This document shows positions 1-8,395 of a DNA stretch of 55,265 bases, piece after piece. The notes below the pieces were generated by a model. That model made no database searches. It saw only the letters and a program-made list of their open reading frames with translations, and was not told the origin of the DNA. The stretch's first letter is position 1. Every line of letters begins with the position of its first letter. The translations under genes were made by a program, and so were the position numbers. Where the stretch lies: NCBI RefSeq assembly GCF_016031635.1, contig NZ_JACEGD010000042.1, forward strand, positions 1 to 55,265. Reading direction: 5' to 3'. This DNA comes from Bradyrhizobium diversitatis (GTDB taxonomy: Bacteria > Pseudomonadota > Alphaproteobacteria > Rhizobiales > Xanthobacteraceae).

Positions 1-128
1 CCGTCGATCCAGTCCCAATCGACCTTGCCGGCAAGCTGAACCAGCTCGTGCTTCATATTGATGATCTGGTCCAGCCTGGCCCGGAACAGATCGCCCGATT
101 CCGTCGTCCTGTGCTTCTTCGGTCGCAT
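1..128 (-). CDS. IS5-type transposase, N-terminal fragment cut by window edge
   Basis: Reading the minus strand from the ATG at 128 gives about 42 codons that run off the window: it starts MRPKKHRTTESGDLF and ends near DWDWID. This resembles the start of IS5-family (IS4/IS5 superfamily DDE) transposases common in rhizobia, where the segment ending in W-x-W-I-D is the N-terminal domain before the catalytic core. A GGAGG-like ribosome site (tcggaggtggcg) lies just before the ATG. The catalytic DDE residues are outside the window, so it is not possible to say whether the element is intact. Family recognition is from memory of the sequence, not a search. Confidence 0.7.
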   Translation of the reverse strand, partial: MRPKKHRTTESGDLFRARLDQIINMKHELVQLAGKVDWDWID

Positions 129-270
129 CGCCACCTCCGATGCGACGACGGAATCATGACTGGCGATTCGACGGAATCCTGAAAATGAAATTGCAAGGTT
201 CCGATGCCCCAAGCATCAAAACCCTGCAATCGCAAAACAGCCCACAAAGACAAATGCGATTCTAGCTCAA
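1..270 (-). mobile_element. Left-over or entering end of an IS5-like insertion sequence
   Basis: The stretch between the transposase start (128) and roughly 270 has no gene and looks like the IS leader, with an imperfect internal duplication of gattccgtcg. The outer boundary cannot be fixed because the other end lies outside the window; a CTAG tetranucleotide, a typical IS5-group target type, occurs near 265. From about 270 to 362 the sequence is ordinary intergenic DNA with a hairpin (303-329) and half of a genomic palindrome (taacccaccctacgg, near 333). Confidence 0.45.
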
Positions 271-302
271 TCGCTTAGCCGCTCTTCACGGACGACTACA
301 CC

Positions 303-329
303 GAGCAGATGCGCTTCGCGCATATGCTC
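303..329. terminator. Hairpin downstream of ychF
   Basis: An inverted repeat with arms gagca.atgcgc and gcgcat.tgctc around a ttc loop lies about 35 bases beyond the stop codon of ychF. There is no clear T-run on either strand, so it may be a stabilising 3' hairpin or part of a repeat instead of a true intrinsic terminator. Confidence 0.4.
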
Positions 330-362
330 GTCTAACCCACCCTACGGCGCCGATGTTGGTGC

Positions 363-1460
363 TTACGTATTGAACCTGAAATGCATCACGTCGCCGTCGG
401 CGACGACGTATTCCTTGCCTTCGAGGCGGAGCTTGCCGGCATCGCGCGCGCCGGCTTCGCCGCCGAACGCGACGTAGTCCTCATACGCGATGGTCTCGGC
501 GCGGATGAAGCCCTTCTCGAAGTCGGTATGGATCACGCCGGCCGCGGCCGGCGCCTTGGTGCCGCGATGGATGGTCCAGGCGCGCGCTTCCTTCGGGCCG
601 ATGGTGAAGTAGGTGATGAGGTCGAGCAGCGTGTAGCCCGCGCGGATCAGGCGGTCGAGGCCGGCTTCCTCCAGCCCCAGCGTCTCCAGGAACTCCGCCC
701 GCTCCTCGCGGGAAATGGTGGCGATCTCGGATTCGATCTTCGCGGAGATGACGACGGCAACCGCGCCTTCCTTGGCGGCCTGCTCCTGCACGGCCTTCGA
801 GAACGTATTGCCGGTCGCGGCCGAGCCTTCCTCGACGTTGCAGACATAGAGCACGGGCTTGGACGACAGCAGGCCGAGCATGGAGAAGGCGCGCTCCTCC
901 TCGGGCTTGCGCTCGACGAGGCGCGCGGGCTTGCCCTCGCGCAGCAGCACCAGGGTGCGGTTGACGAGATCGAGCTGCTCCTTGGCGTCCTTGTCGTTGC
1001 CCTTGGCTTTCTTGGTGAGATTGTCGACGCGCTTCTCGAGGCTGTCGAGATCGGCGAGCATCAGCTCGGTCTCGATGGTCTCGATGTCGGCGAGCGGGGC
1101 GATCTTGCCCTCGACATGGGTGATGTCGGAATCTTCAAAGCAGCGCACCACATGCGCGATGGCATCGACCTCGCGGATATTGGCGAGGAACTGGTTGCCG
1201 AGGCCTTCGCCCTTGGAAGCGCCGCGCACGAGGCCGGCGATGTCGACGAAGGTCAGCCGCGTCGGAATGATCTGGCCGGACTTGGCGATGGCGGCGAGCT
1301 TCTCCAGCCGCGGATCGGGCACGGCGACCTCGCCGACATTCGGCTCGATGGTGCAGAACGGATAGTTCGCGGCCTGCGCCGCGGCCGTCTCGGTCAGCGC
1401 ATTGAACAAGGTCGACTTGCCGACATTGGGCAATCCGACGATCCCGCATTTGAATCCCAT
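363..1460 (-). CDS. ychF: Redox-regulated ATPase / GTP-binding protein YchF (Obg-like)
   Basis: A 365-residue cytosolic P-loop NTPase of the OLA1/YchF family, which binds ATP in preference to GTP and associates with ribosomes. The Walker A motif GLPNVGKST is at residues 9-17. The usual G4 NKxD is replaced by NVEE, the family hallmark that gives ATP specificity. Switch region DIAGLVRGASKGEGLG is present and the C-terminal 80 residues form the TGS domain (ending in the F-R-F-N-T type tail). Full family length. It lies downstream of pth and rplY on the same strand, an arrangement consistent with a translation operon, though a palindromic repeat (1481-1592) separates it from pth. Confidence 0.97.
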   Translation of the reverse strand: MGFKCGIVGLPNVGKSTLFNALTETAAAQAANYPFCTIEPNVGEVAVPDPRLEKLAAIAKSGQIIPTRLTFVDIAGLVRGASKGEGLGNQFLANIREVDAIAHVVRCFEDSDITHVEGKIAPLADIETIETELMLADLDSLEKRVDNLTKKAKGNDKDAKEQLDLVNRTLVLLREGKPARLVERKPEEERAFSMLGLLSSKPVLYVCNVEEGSAATGNTFSKAVQEQAAKEGAVAVVISAKIESEIATISREERAEFLETLGLEEAGLDRLIRAGYTLLDLITYFTIGPKEARAWTIHRGTKAPAAAGVIHTDFEKGFIRAETIAYEDYVAFGGEAGARDAGKLRLEGKEYVVADGDVMHFRFNT

Positions 1461-1480
1461 GGTATCCTCTATCCGTATTC

Positions 1481-1592
1481 GTCATGGCCGGGCTCGTCCC
1501 GGCCATCCACGCCGTGACGCGCAGAACGAAGAACGTAGATGCCCGGAACATCTAGCGCGAAGACGCGCTTCGCGCTTCTGTCCGGGCATGAC
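1481..1592. repeat. Palindromic intergenic repeat, family B copy 1
   Basis: Begins gtcatggccgggctcgtcccggcc and ends with tccgggcatgac, so the outer arms are complementary; inside is a second hairpin (cgcgaagacgcgcttcgcg). Similar elements lie at 12013-12094 and 49963-50050. It fills the gap between ychF and pth. Confidence 0.8.
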
Positions 1593-1608
1593 GGAGAAAA
1601 CGGCGACC

Positions 1609-2214
1609 CTATTCCTTGCCGTTCTCGTCCTTGGTCAAAAAACCCTTCGCCTGCATGGCGAGATGCACCCTGTTGGCGAAGGTCGCGTCCGTGCCCTTGG
1701 CAAGCAGCGCGGCGTGCTCGGCGACGGCGTCGCAGAGCGTCGCCACCCATTCGTTGTCGGCTTTGGCGAAGTCCGACAGCACGTGGCCGTGCACCAGTTC
1801 CTTGACGCCGGGATGACCGATGCCGAGCCGCACCCGGCGATAGTCGTTGCCGATATGGGCCGAGATCGAGCGCAGGCCGTTGTGGCCGGCGATGCCGCCG
1901 CCGATCTTCACCCGCACCTTGCCCGGCGGCAGCTCGAGCTCGTCATGGAACACGGTGACGTCGCCTTCGGCGATCTTGAAGAAGCCTGCCGCTTCCTGAA
2001 CGCTGCGACCGGACTCGTTCATGTAGGTCATGGGCTTGAGCAGGATCACGCGCTCAGTGCCCAGCGCACCTTCCGAAGTCTCGCCCTGAAAACGACGGCG
2101 CCATGGCGCAAAGCCATGACGCCGCGCGATCTCGTCGACGGCCATGAAGCCGATATTGTGCCGGTTACGTGCGTATTTCGCGCCGGGATTGCCGAGCCCA
2201 ACAAAGAGTCGCAT
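1609..2214 (-). CDS. pth: Peptidyl-tRNA hydrolase
   Basis: 201 residues. Cleaves the ester bond of peptidyl-tRNAs released from stalled ribosomes, recycling tRNA. It begins MRLFVGLGNPG, with the substrate-binding Asn at position 9 and the catalytic His at 19 in the N-R-H-N-I-G-F motif (equivalent to His20 of the E. coli enzyme). The family motif F-H-D-E-L-x-L-P-P-G with the conserved Asp and the G-G-G-x-x-G-H-N-G-L-R-S motif are also present. It follows rplY with a 58-base gap on the same strand, so the two are probably co-transcribed. The length is typical. Confidence 0.97.
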   Translation of the reverse strand: MRLFVGLGNPGAKYARNRHNIGFMAVDEIARRHGFAPWRRRFQGETSEGALGTERVILLKPMTYMNESGRSVQEAAGFFKIAEGDVTVFHDELELPPGKVRVKIGGGIAGHNGLRSISAHIGNDYRRVRLGIGHPGVKELVHGHVLSDFAKADNEWVATLCDAVAEHAALLAKGTDATFANRVHLAMQAKGFLTKDENGKE

Positions 2215-2272
2215 GACGCGGCGCGCCCCTCGCTCGGCGCGCGATCAAGGACCGCGCGCCAGCCTTGAGAGA

Positions 2273-2992
2273 TTACTTCTTCTTGTCGCCGCCGGCGGGA
2301 GCCTTGGCAGCCGCCGCCGGAGCAGCAGCAGCCGGAGCAGCCGCACCAGCCGCCGGAGCTGCCGCAGCGCCCGGAGCCGCGCCACCGGCAGCCGCCGCAG
2401 CCGCGGCCTTCTGCTCTTCGGCGTAGCCGGACGGCGGCACGATGGTGACGAGGGTCGCGTCCTCGCGGGTCAGCGCCTTCACCCCGGCCGGCAGCTTGAC
2501 GTCCGACAGATGCAGCGAGTGACCGATTTCGAGCGAGCCGACATCGACCTCGATGTATTGCGGAATGCTCTCGGCGCCGCATTCGAGCTCGATCGCGTGG
2601 GCGACGATGTTGACCGTGCCGCCGCGCTTCACGCCCGGGGAGGTTTCAGCCTTCACCACGTGCAGGGGAACGCTGATGCGGATGGTGGCGCCTTCGCCGA
2701 GCCGCATGAAGTCGACATGGATCGGGAAATCCTTGACCGGATCGAGGTGGTAGTCGCGCGGAATCACGCGGTGCTTCTTGCCCTCGAGGTCGATGTCGAC
2801 CAGCGTGGTCAGGAACCGGCCGGCGAGGATGCGCTGGCGCAGTTCACGATCTTCGACCGAGATCGTCAGCGGGGGCTGGTTGTTGCCGTAGATCACTCCG
2901 GGCACTCTGCCGGCGCGACGCTCAGCCCGGGCGGCCCCCTTGCCGCTCTTCGGACGTGCGGTCGCCTTCAATTCCTTGACGGTCGTCGCCAT
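2273..2992 (-). CDS. rplY: 50S ribosomal protein L25 / general stress protein Ctc
   Basis: About 239 residues from the ATG at 2992 (MATTVKELKATARPKSGKG); the open frame extends 8 codons further, but this start matches the family and has an upstream aaggac site. It is the long Ctc form: N-terminal 5S-rRNA-binding L25 domain (residues ~5-95) followed by the TL5-like beta domain (~100-190). The C-terminal ~40 residues are almost only Ala, Pro and Gly and end in K-K-K, a low-complexity tail typical of rhizobial L25. First gene of the rplY-pth unit. A strong hairpin lies in the leader (3023-3043). Confidence 0.95.
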   Translation of the reverse strand: MATTVKELKATARPKSGKGAARAERRAGRVPGVIYGNNQPPLTISVEDRELRQRILAGRFLTTLVDIDLEGKKHRVIPRDYHLDPVKDFPIHVDFMRLGEGATIRISVPLHVVKAETSPGVKRGGTVNIVAHAIELECGAESIPQYIEVDVGSLEIGHSLHLSDVKLPAGVKALTREDATLVTIVPPSGYAEEQKAAAAAAAGGAAPGAAAAPAAGAAAPAAAAPAAAAKAPAGGDKKK

Positions 2993-3022
2993 GTCGTTAA
3001 GTCCTTGTTTTTGCAAAAGTTA

Positions 3023-3043
3023 ATGGGCCGCAGCGCGGCCCAT
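3023..3043 (-). promoter_or_regulatory. Leader hairpin upstream of rplY
   Basis: A 9-bp perfect stem (atgggccgc / gcggcccat) with a 3-base loop lies about 30 bases before the rplY start. Read on the minus strand it is followed by taacttttgc, giving a weak terminator-like look. It could be an attenuator, a stability hairpin or the end of an upstream transcript. Confidence 0.4.
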
Positions 3044-3152
3044 GGCATCATCCGCAGCAAGCCTCCAGGGGTGCGGGGGCCGCGAACGTGGCGGGCTTTT
3101 ACCCGGAAGATGCGGAAATGACAAGGAGAATGGGCTGATAGGCCGTGCCTAG

Positions 3153-3268
3153 CTTGCCGTCATTCCGGGGCGGTCGCGATAGCGGCCGAACTAGGGTGCG
3201 CAATTGCGCACCTGAGAATCTCGAGATTCCGGGTTCGATGCTGCGCATCGCCCCGGAATGACGGCAAG
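3153..3268. repeat. Palindromic intergenic repeat, family A copy 1
   Basis: The outer arms cttgccgtcattccgggg and ccccggaatgacggcaag are perfect 18-base complements. Inside are two smaller palindromes, gtgcgcaattgcgcac and gagaatctcgagattc. It lies between the convergent 3' end of ubiK-like and the promoter side of rplY. Other copies: 6296-6401, 13685-13781, 21070-21180. Confidence 0.9.
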
Positions 3269-3271
3269 AAC

Positions 3272-3523
3272 CTACCCCCCGAGCTTGGCCTCCAGCGCTG
3301 CAATCCGCGCCTTCAGCGCTTCGTTCTCCTCGCGCGCGAGGCGCGCCATGTCCTTGACCGCCTCGAACTCCTCGCGCTTGACGAGGTCCATGTCGCGCAG
3401 GAATTTTTCCGCCTGGGTGCGCATCACGGTGTCGAACTCGCGCTTGACGCCCTGGGCGGCACCGGCGGCGTCGTTCATCAGGCGGCCGATCTCGTCGAAC
3501 AACCGGTTGCTGGTCTGGGTCAT
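3272..3523 (-). CDS. ubiK: UbiK/BMFP-family accessory factor (coiled-coil)
   Basis: 83 residues from the ATG at 3523 (MTQTSNRLFDEIGRLMNDAAG). The N-terminal half is an amphipathic helix and the C-terminal half (E-E-F-E-A-V to E-A-K-L) is a heptad coiled coil, the layout of the UbiK/YqiC (BMFP) family. In gammaproteobacteria UbiK is an accessory factor for ubiquinone synthesis that trimerises and binds membranes. The larger frame reaching to 4225 is antisense to lgt and not credible. The start lies only 18 bases from the start of the divergent lgt gene. The family call is good; the specific role in ubiquinone synthesis is inferred. Confidence 0.8.
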   Translation of the reverse strand: MTQTSNRLFDEIGRLMNDAAGAAQGVKREFDTVMRTQAEKFLRDMDLVKREEFEAVKDMARLAREENEALKARIAALEAKLGG

Positions 3524-3541
3524 CTCGGCCTCCGATAAACT

Positions 3542-4375
3542 TTGCGCGACTTTCCCGCCTTCAAGCCGATCGCGATCGAGATCGGTCCATTCGCGATCCG
3601 ATGGTATGCGCTGGCCTATATCTGCGGCATCGTGTTCGGCTGGCTCTATGCGCGCTCGCTCCTGAAGAACCAGCGCCTGTGGGGCGGACCGGCGCCGATC
3701 TCGCTGGTGCAGATCGACGACTTCATCCTGTGGGTCACGCTCGGCATCATCCTCGGCGGCCGCACCGGCTACGTGCTGTTCTACAACCTGCCCTTCTTCA
3801 TCGATCATCCCGCCGCGATCTTCAAATTGTGGGAGGGCGGCATGTCCTTCCACGGCGGCTTCCTCGGCTGCGTCGTCGCGGTGATGTGGTTTGCCTATCG
3901 CAACAAGATCCCGATCCTGTCGCTCGGCGACATCACCACCGCCGTCGCCCCGGTCGGGCTGCTGCTCGGACGAATCGCCAATTTCATCAACGGCGAATTG
4001 TGGGGCCGCGCCACTGACCCGAGCCTGCCCTGGGCGATGGTCTTCCCCAACGACCCGACGCAGCTGCCGCGCCATCCGAGCCAGCTTTACGAAGCGGGCA
4101 TGGAGGGCATCCTGCTGTTCACGGTGCTCGCGATCATGATCCGCTTCGGCGCGCTGAAGCGCCCCGGCATGATCCTCGGCGCCTTCATCCTGATCTACGG
4201 TCTGACCCGCATCGCCGGCGAGCATTTCCGCGAGCCGGACGCGCAGCTCGGTTTCCTCTGGGGCGGGTTAACCATGGGCATGCTGTTGTCGATCCCGATG
4301 CTTATCGTCGGCGCGATACTTATTGTATGGGCTGTCAGGCGGGGGGCGGCGAAGCCCCTCCAAGCCATTCGTTAG
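3542..4375 (+). CDS. lgt: Prolipoprotein diacylglyceryl transferase
   Basis: 277 residues, inner-membrane enzyme with seven membrane segments. It transfers diacylglycerol from phosphatidylglycerol to the lipobox Cys of prolipoproteins, the first step in lipoprotein maturation. Seen motifs: G-G-M-S-F-H-G-G-F-L-G (conserved His), the Lgt signature G-R-I-A-N-F-I-N-G-E-L-W-G-R, and the C-terminal R-I-x-G-E-x-F-R-E-P-D. The start is a TTG at 3542: an in-frame TAA sits at 3536-3538 and no ATG or GTG occurs before the conserved region, so the N-terminus is 3-4 residues shorter than usual. The next gene starts 20 bases after the stop. Confidence 0.95.
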   Translation: MRDFPAFKPIAIEIGPFAIRWYALAYICGIVFGWLYARSLLKNQRLWGGPAPISLVQIDDFILWVTLGIILGGRTGYVLFYNLPFFIDHPAAIFKLWEGGMSFHGGFLGCVVAVMWFAYRNKIPILSLGDITTAVAPVGLLLGRIANFINGELWGRATDPSLPWAMVFPNDPTQLPRHPSQLYEAGMEGILLFTVLAIMIRFGALKRPGMILGAFILIYGLTRIAGEHFREPDAQLGFLWGGLTMGMLLSIPMLIVGAILIVWAVRRGAAKPLQAIR

Positions 4376-4395
4376 TTCATTTCGAGAAGACAGCC

Positions 4396-5514
4396 GTGAC
4401 CGACTCGCCGCTCCTGAACGAGATCAAGGCGCTGATCAAATCCTCAGGCCCGATGCCGGTCTGGCGGTACATGGAATTGTGCCTGATGCATCCGCGCTAC
4501 GGCTATTACGTCTCGCGCGATCCGCTCGGGCGCGAGGGCGACTTCACCACCGCCCCCGAGATCAGCCAGATGTTCGGCGAGCTCTTGGGGTTGTGGACCG
4601 CCTCGGTCTGGAAGCACATGGGCTCGCCGCAATTCTTGCGACTGATCGAGCTCGGCCCCGGCCGCGGCACCATGATGGCGGACGCGCTGCGCGCATTGCG
4701 CGTGCTGCCGCCGCTCTACCAGGCGCTCCATATCCACATGGTCGAGGTCAATCCGGTGCTGCGCGAACGACAGGCGGCGACGCTATCCGCCGTGCGCAAC
4801 ATCACCTGGCACGACGGCATCGACGACGTACCGGACGGCCCAAGCATCATCCTCGCCAACGAATATTTCGACGTGCTGCCGGTCCGCCAGATGGTCAGGC
4901 TCGAGAACGGCTGGCACGAGCGTGTGATCGAGATCGACCCCACCGGCAAGCTTCAGTTCGGCGCGGCGCCGGAGCCGACACCGCGCTTCGAGGTGCTGCT
5001 GCCGCCTCTGGTGCGCGCGGCCCCCATCGGGGCGGTCTACGAGTGGCGGCCCGACGGCGAGATCATGAAGCTCGCCACGCGCGTGCGCGACCAGGACGGC
5101 GCGGTGCTCATCATCGACTACGGCCATCTGCGCAGCGATGCCGGCGACACCTTCCAGGCCATCGTGCGCCACAGCTTCGCCGATCCCTTGAAAGCCCCGG
5201 GCCAGGCCGACGTCACCGCCCATGTCGACTTCCAGGCGCTGGCGCGCGCGGCCGAGGATGTCGGCGCCCGCGTGCACGGCCCGGTAACGCAAGGCGACTT
5301 CCTCAAGCGTATCGGCATCGACACCCGCGCCGCGGCCTTGATGCAGAAGGCGACACCCGAAGTCGCCACCGACATTTCGGTCGCGCTCAAGCGCCTGACC
5401 GATACCGGGCGCGGCGGCATGGGCTCGATGTTCAAGGTGCTCGGTATCTCCGAGCCGCGGCTGACGGGCCTTGCCGGCCTCAGCGATCTCGAACGGGCCG
5501 GAGAGACCTCATGA
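4396..5514 (+). CDS. Class I SAM-dependent methyltransferase, MidA/NDUFAF7 family
   Basis: 372 residues from a GTG at 4396 preceded by gagaag; the ATG at 4327 would overlap lgt by 49 bases and adds an unconserved leader. The SAM-binding motif I-E-L-G-P-G-R-G-T-M-M-A-D lies near residue 85, and the family motif A-N-E-Y-F-D-V-L-P-V near residue 153. Eukaryotic NDUFAF7 methylates an arginine of a complex I subunit; the bacterial substrate is not established. Translationally coupled to pgeF through an ATGA overlap, and part of an lgt-midA-pgeF run. A second frame stays open across the whole gene but is a codon-bias shadow. Confidence 0.88.
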   Translation: MTDSPLLNEIKALIKSSGPMPVWRYMELCLMHPRYGYYVSRDPLGREGDFTTAPEISQMFGELLGLWTASVWKHMGSPQFLRLIELGPGRGTMMADALRALRVLPPLYQALHIHMVEVNPVLRERQAATLSAVRNITWHDGIDDVPDGPSIILANEYFDVLPVRQMVRLENGWHERVIEIDPTGKLQFGAAPEPTPRFEVLLPPLVRAAPIGAVYEWRPDGEIMKLATRVRDQDGAVLIIDYGHLRSDAGDTFQAIVRHSFADPLKAPGQADVTAHVDFQALARAAEDVGARVHGPVTQGDFLKRIGIDTRAAALMQKATPEVATDISVALKRLTDTGRGGMGSMFKVLGISEPRLTGLAGLSDLERAGETS

Positions 5515-6278
5515 CGCTTGCTTCCTCGCTGCTGTCCGCCGTGCCCGGCCTGCGCCATGCCTTCTTCACCCGCGAAGGCGGCGTCTCCGGCGGCATCTAT
5601 TCCGCGCTGAACGGCGGGCTCGGCTCCCATGACGATCAGGCCCTCGTCGCAGAGAACCGCCGCCGCATGGCCGAGCATGTCGGCGTCGCGCCCGAGCGCT
5701 TCCTCAGCCTGCACCAGACCCATTCGCCCGACGTGCTCGTGGCCGATGCGCCGTGGCCGAACGGGCCGCGGCCCAGGGGCGACGCGCTGGTGACGAAGAC
5801 GCCGGGCATCGCGCTCGGCGTCTCCACTGCCGATTGCGGGCCGGTGCTGTTCGTCGATCCCAATGCGCGCGTGATCGGCGGCGCGCATGCCGGCTGGAAG
5901 GGCGCACTCACGGGCGTGCTGGAAGCGACGATCTCGGCGATGGAGACGCTCGGCGCAACGCGCGGCGGCATCATCGCCGCGATCGGCCCCCTGATCCGGC
6001 AGGACAGCTACGAAGTCGGCAACGAGTTCGTGACGCGTTTCATCGAGGCTGACGCCGAGAACGCGATGTTCTTCATCCCGTCGGTGCGCGAGGGCCACGC
6101 GATGTTCGATCTCGCCGGCTTCATCCGCAAGCGGCTCGACATGGCGGGCATCCTGATGATCGACGATCTCGGCCTCGACACCTATGCCGACGAACGCTTC
6201 TTCAGCTATCGCCGCTCGGTGCATCGCAAGGAGCCCGACTACGGCCGGCACGTTCACGCCATCGCGCTGGAAGGGTGA
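5511..6278 (+). CDS. pgeF: Peptidoglycan editing factor PgeF (laccase-domain, YfiH family)
   Basis: 255 residues from the ATG at 5511, overlapping the previous stop (ATGA). Family members are multicopper-polyphenol-oxidase-fold proteins that bind one zinc and in E. coli remove misincorporated amino acids from peptidoglycan precursors. The zinc ligands are visible: His71 in L-H-Q-T-H-S, Cys109 in T-A-D-C-G-P-V, and His126 in G-G-A-H-A-G-W-K-G. The frame is open far upstream (to 4323), but that part reads over the methyltransferase and is not an N-terminal extension. A family A repeat (6296-6401) follows directly. Confidence 0.93.
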   Translation: MTLASSLLSAVPGLRHAFFTREGGVSGGIYSALNGGLGSHDDQALVAENRRRMAEHVGVAPERFLSLHQTHSPDVLVADAPWPNGPRPRGDALVTKTPGIALGVSTADCGPVLFVDPNARVIGGAHAGWKGALTGVLEATISAMETLGATRGGIIAAIGPLIRQDSYEVGNEFVTRFIEADAENAMFFIPSVREGHAMFDLAGFIRKRLDMAGILMIDDLGLDTYADERFFSYRRSVHRKEPDYGRHVHAIALEG

Positions 6279-6295
6279 ACACAGGGGCAACTCCG

Positions 6296-6401
6296 CGTCA
6301 TTCCGGGGCTCGCGAAGCGAAAACCCGGAATCCATCGTGCAGCAATGTACGGGGAGGAATGGATTCCGGGCTCGCGCCGAGTGGCGCGCCCCGGAATGAC
6401 G
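6296..6401. repeat. Palindromic intergenic repeat, family A copy 2
   Basis: The arms gtcattccgggg (6297-6308) and ccccggaatgac (6389-6400) enclose a second inverted pair, cccggaatccat / atggattccggg. It sits 18 bases after the pgeF stop and may serve as its terminator. Confidence 0.9.
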
Positions 6402-6463
6402 GCAGCTTGTGGCGCCGCCGCCCTAGACGTTAATCGATTTTAACGATATCGCTGCCCTCCATA

Positions 6464-7090
6464 ATGAGGGAAGCGTCATCTTTTCTGCGCCGCGCGGGAT
6501 CGCGCGTGCTGGCGGCCATGCTGCTGGCGGCTGCGACTGCGCTTGGCGGCTGCGCCGGCGGCAACGCGCCGGGCAATTCCTATGCGATGGCGCCGAGCGG
6601 CGGCAGCGGCGCCACGGTGGCGTTCGAATCCATCGACGGACCGCCGCCGCAGGTGTTCGACCGCATGGTCGGGGTGCTCGACAGCGAATCCAAGCTGCGC
6701 AGCCTGTCCGTGGTCTCCCGCGAGGGCACGGCCGCCTACCGCGTGCGCAGCTACCTCTCTGCCCAGGTGGTGCGCGGCAAGACCGTGATCGCCTGGGTCT
6801 GGGACGTCTACGACGCCAACCAGCAGCGGGCGCTGCGCCTCTCCGGCGAGGAACCGACCTCGGCCAAGGGCGGCCGCGACGCGACACGTGATGCTTGGGC
6901 GGCCGCCGACGACCTCGTGCTGCGGAAGATCGCCCAGGCCGGATTCAGCGGACTTTCCAACATGATCAACGGAACGCCGGATGCACCGGGTGCGGCTCCC
7001 TCTTTGCGCGGACCGGCGGTGGCGAGCGTCATCAAGGACGCTCCGCGGTCGGACATGCCGGCCTCGGCCCTCGGCTATGCCGAGCAATAA
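6464..7090 (+). CDS. Putative lipoprotein of unknown function
   Basis: 208 residues from the ATG at 6464. A charged N-terminus, a hydrophobic stretch and the lipobox A-L-G-G-C (Cys30) predict export and lipid modification, so it should be a substrate of the Lgt and LspA enzymes encoded nearby. The mature part has a Gly/Ser/Ala-rich linker (31-50), then a folded region (~52-150) and an Ala/Pro-rich tail. I do not recognise a family with certainty. An inverted repeat gttaa-n6-ttaac lies 20 bases before the start (6429-6444). Confidence 0.8.
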   Translation: MREASSFLRRAGSRVLAAMLLAAATALGGCAGGNAPGNSYAMAPSGGSGATVAFESIDGPPPQVFDRMVGVLDSESKLRSLSVVSREGTAAYRVRSYLSAQVVRGKTVIAWVWDVYDANQQRALRLSGEEPTSAKGGRDATRDAWAAADDLVLRKIAQAGFSGLSNMINGTPDAPGAAPSLRGPAVASVIKDAPRSDMPASALGYAEQ

Positions 7091-7284
7091 CCCCCGCTAA
7101 ACCACGGCCTCAAGTTGCGGCCAAGCCGTTGACCCGACTCTGGATTTTCAAAGGGAAAACGTAGCATCCCGGGTTGCCATTGCAGCCTCCGGCCTGATAT
7201 TTCCTCGCCCGTCGTAACCGTGCTTCCAGTGGGTATTTTCTGATGTTGAACGTCGTATCCAGCAAAGCGCGGGAGGAAGCGTCC

Positions 7285-8238
<954 letters not shown>

Positions 8239-8246
8239 TTTTCTTC

Positions 8247-8392
8247 GCCTCTCCCCGCCTGCGGGGAGAGGCCGGAATTTGCGACAGCAAATTCCGGGTG
8301 AGGGGGACTCTCCGCGAGTCCAGCTCTCACCGTCCCCGCGGAGATTCCCCCTCACCCCGACCCTCTCCCCGCAAGCGGGGAGAGGGAGAGGC
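8247..8392. repeat. Double-hairpin repeat between convergent prs and ribH, family D copy 1
   Basis: Contains cctctccccgcctgcggggagagg next to the prs stop and ctctccccgcaagcggggagag next to the ribH stop, with the inner inverted pair ggaatttg / caaattcc and a repeated ccctcaccc motif between. Each hairpin could terminate the gene it follows. A relative is at 18557-18693. Confidence 0.85.
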
Positions 8393-8395
8393 ATC

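Noticed and set aside
4323..5510. Open frame running through the MidA-like gene and continuing into pgeF, as if PgeF had a 400-residue N-terminal extension
   Set aside because: The extension is Arg/Pro/Ala-rich with no domain, and is the other-frame shadow of the methyltransferase; pgeF has its own ATG in an ATGA overlap.
6429..6444. CtrA box before the lipoprotein gene
   Set aside because: The spacing is six, not seven, bases; kept only as an unexplained inverted repeat.
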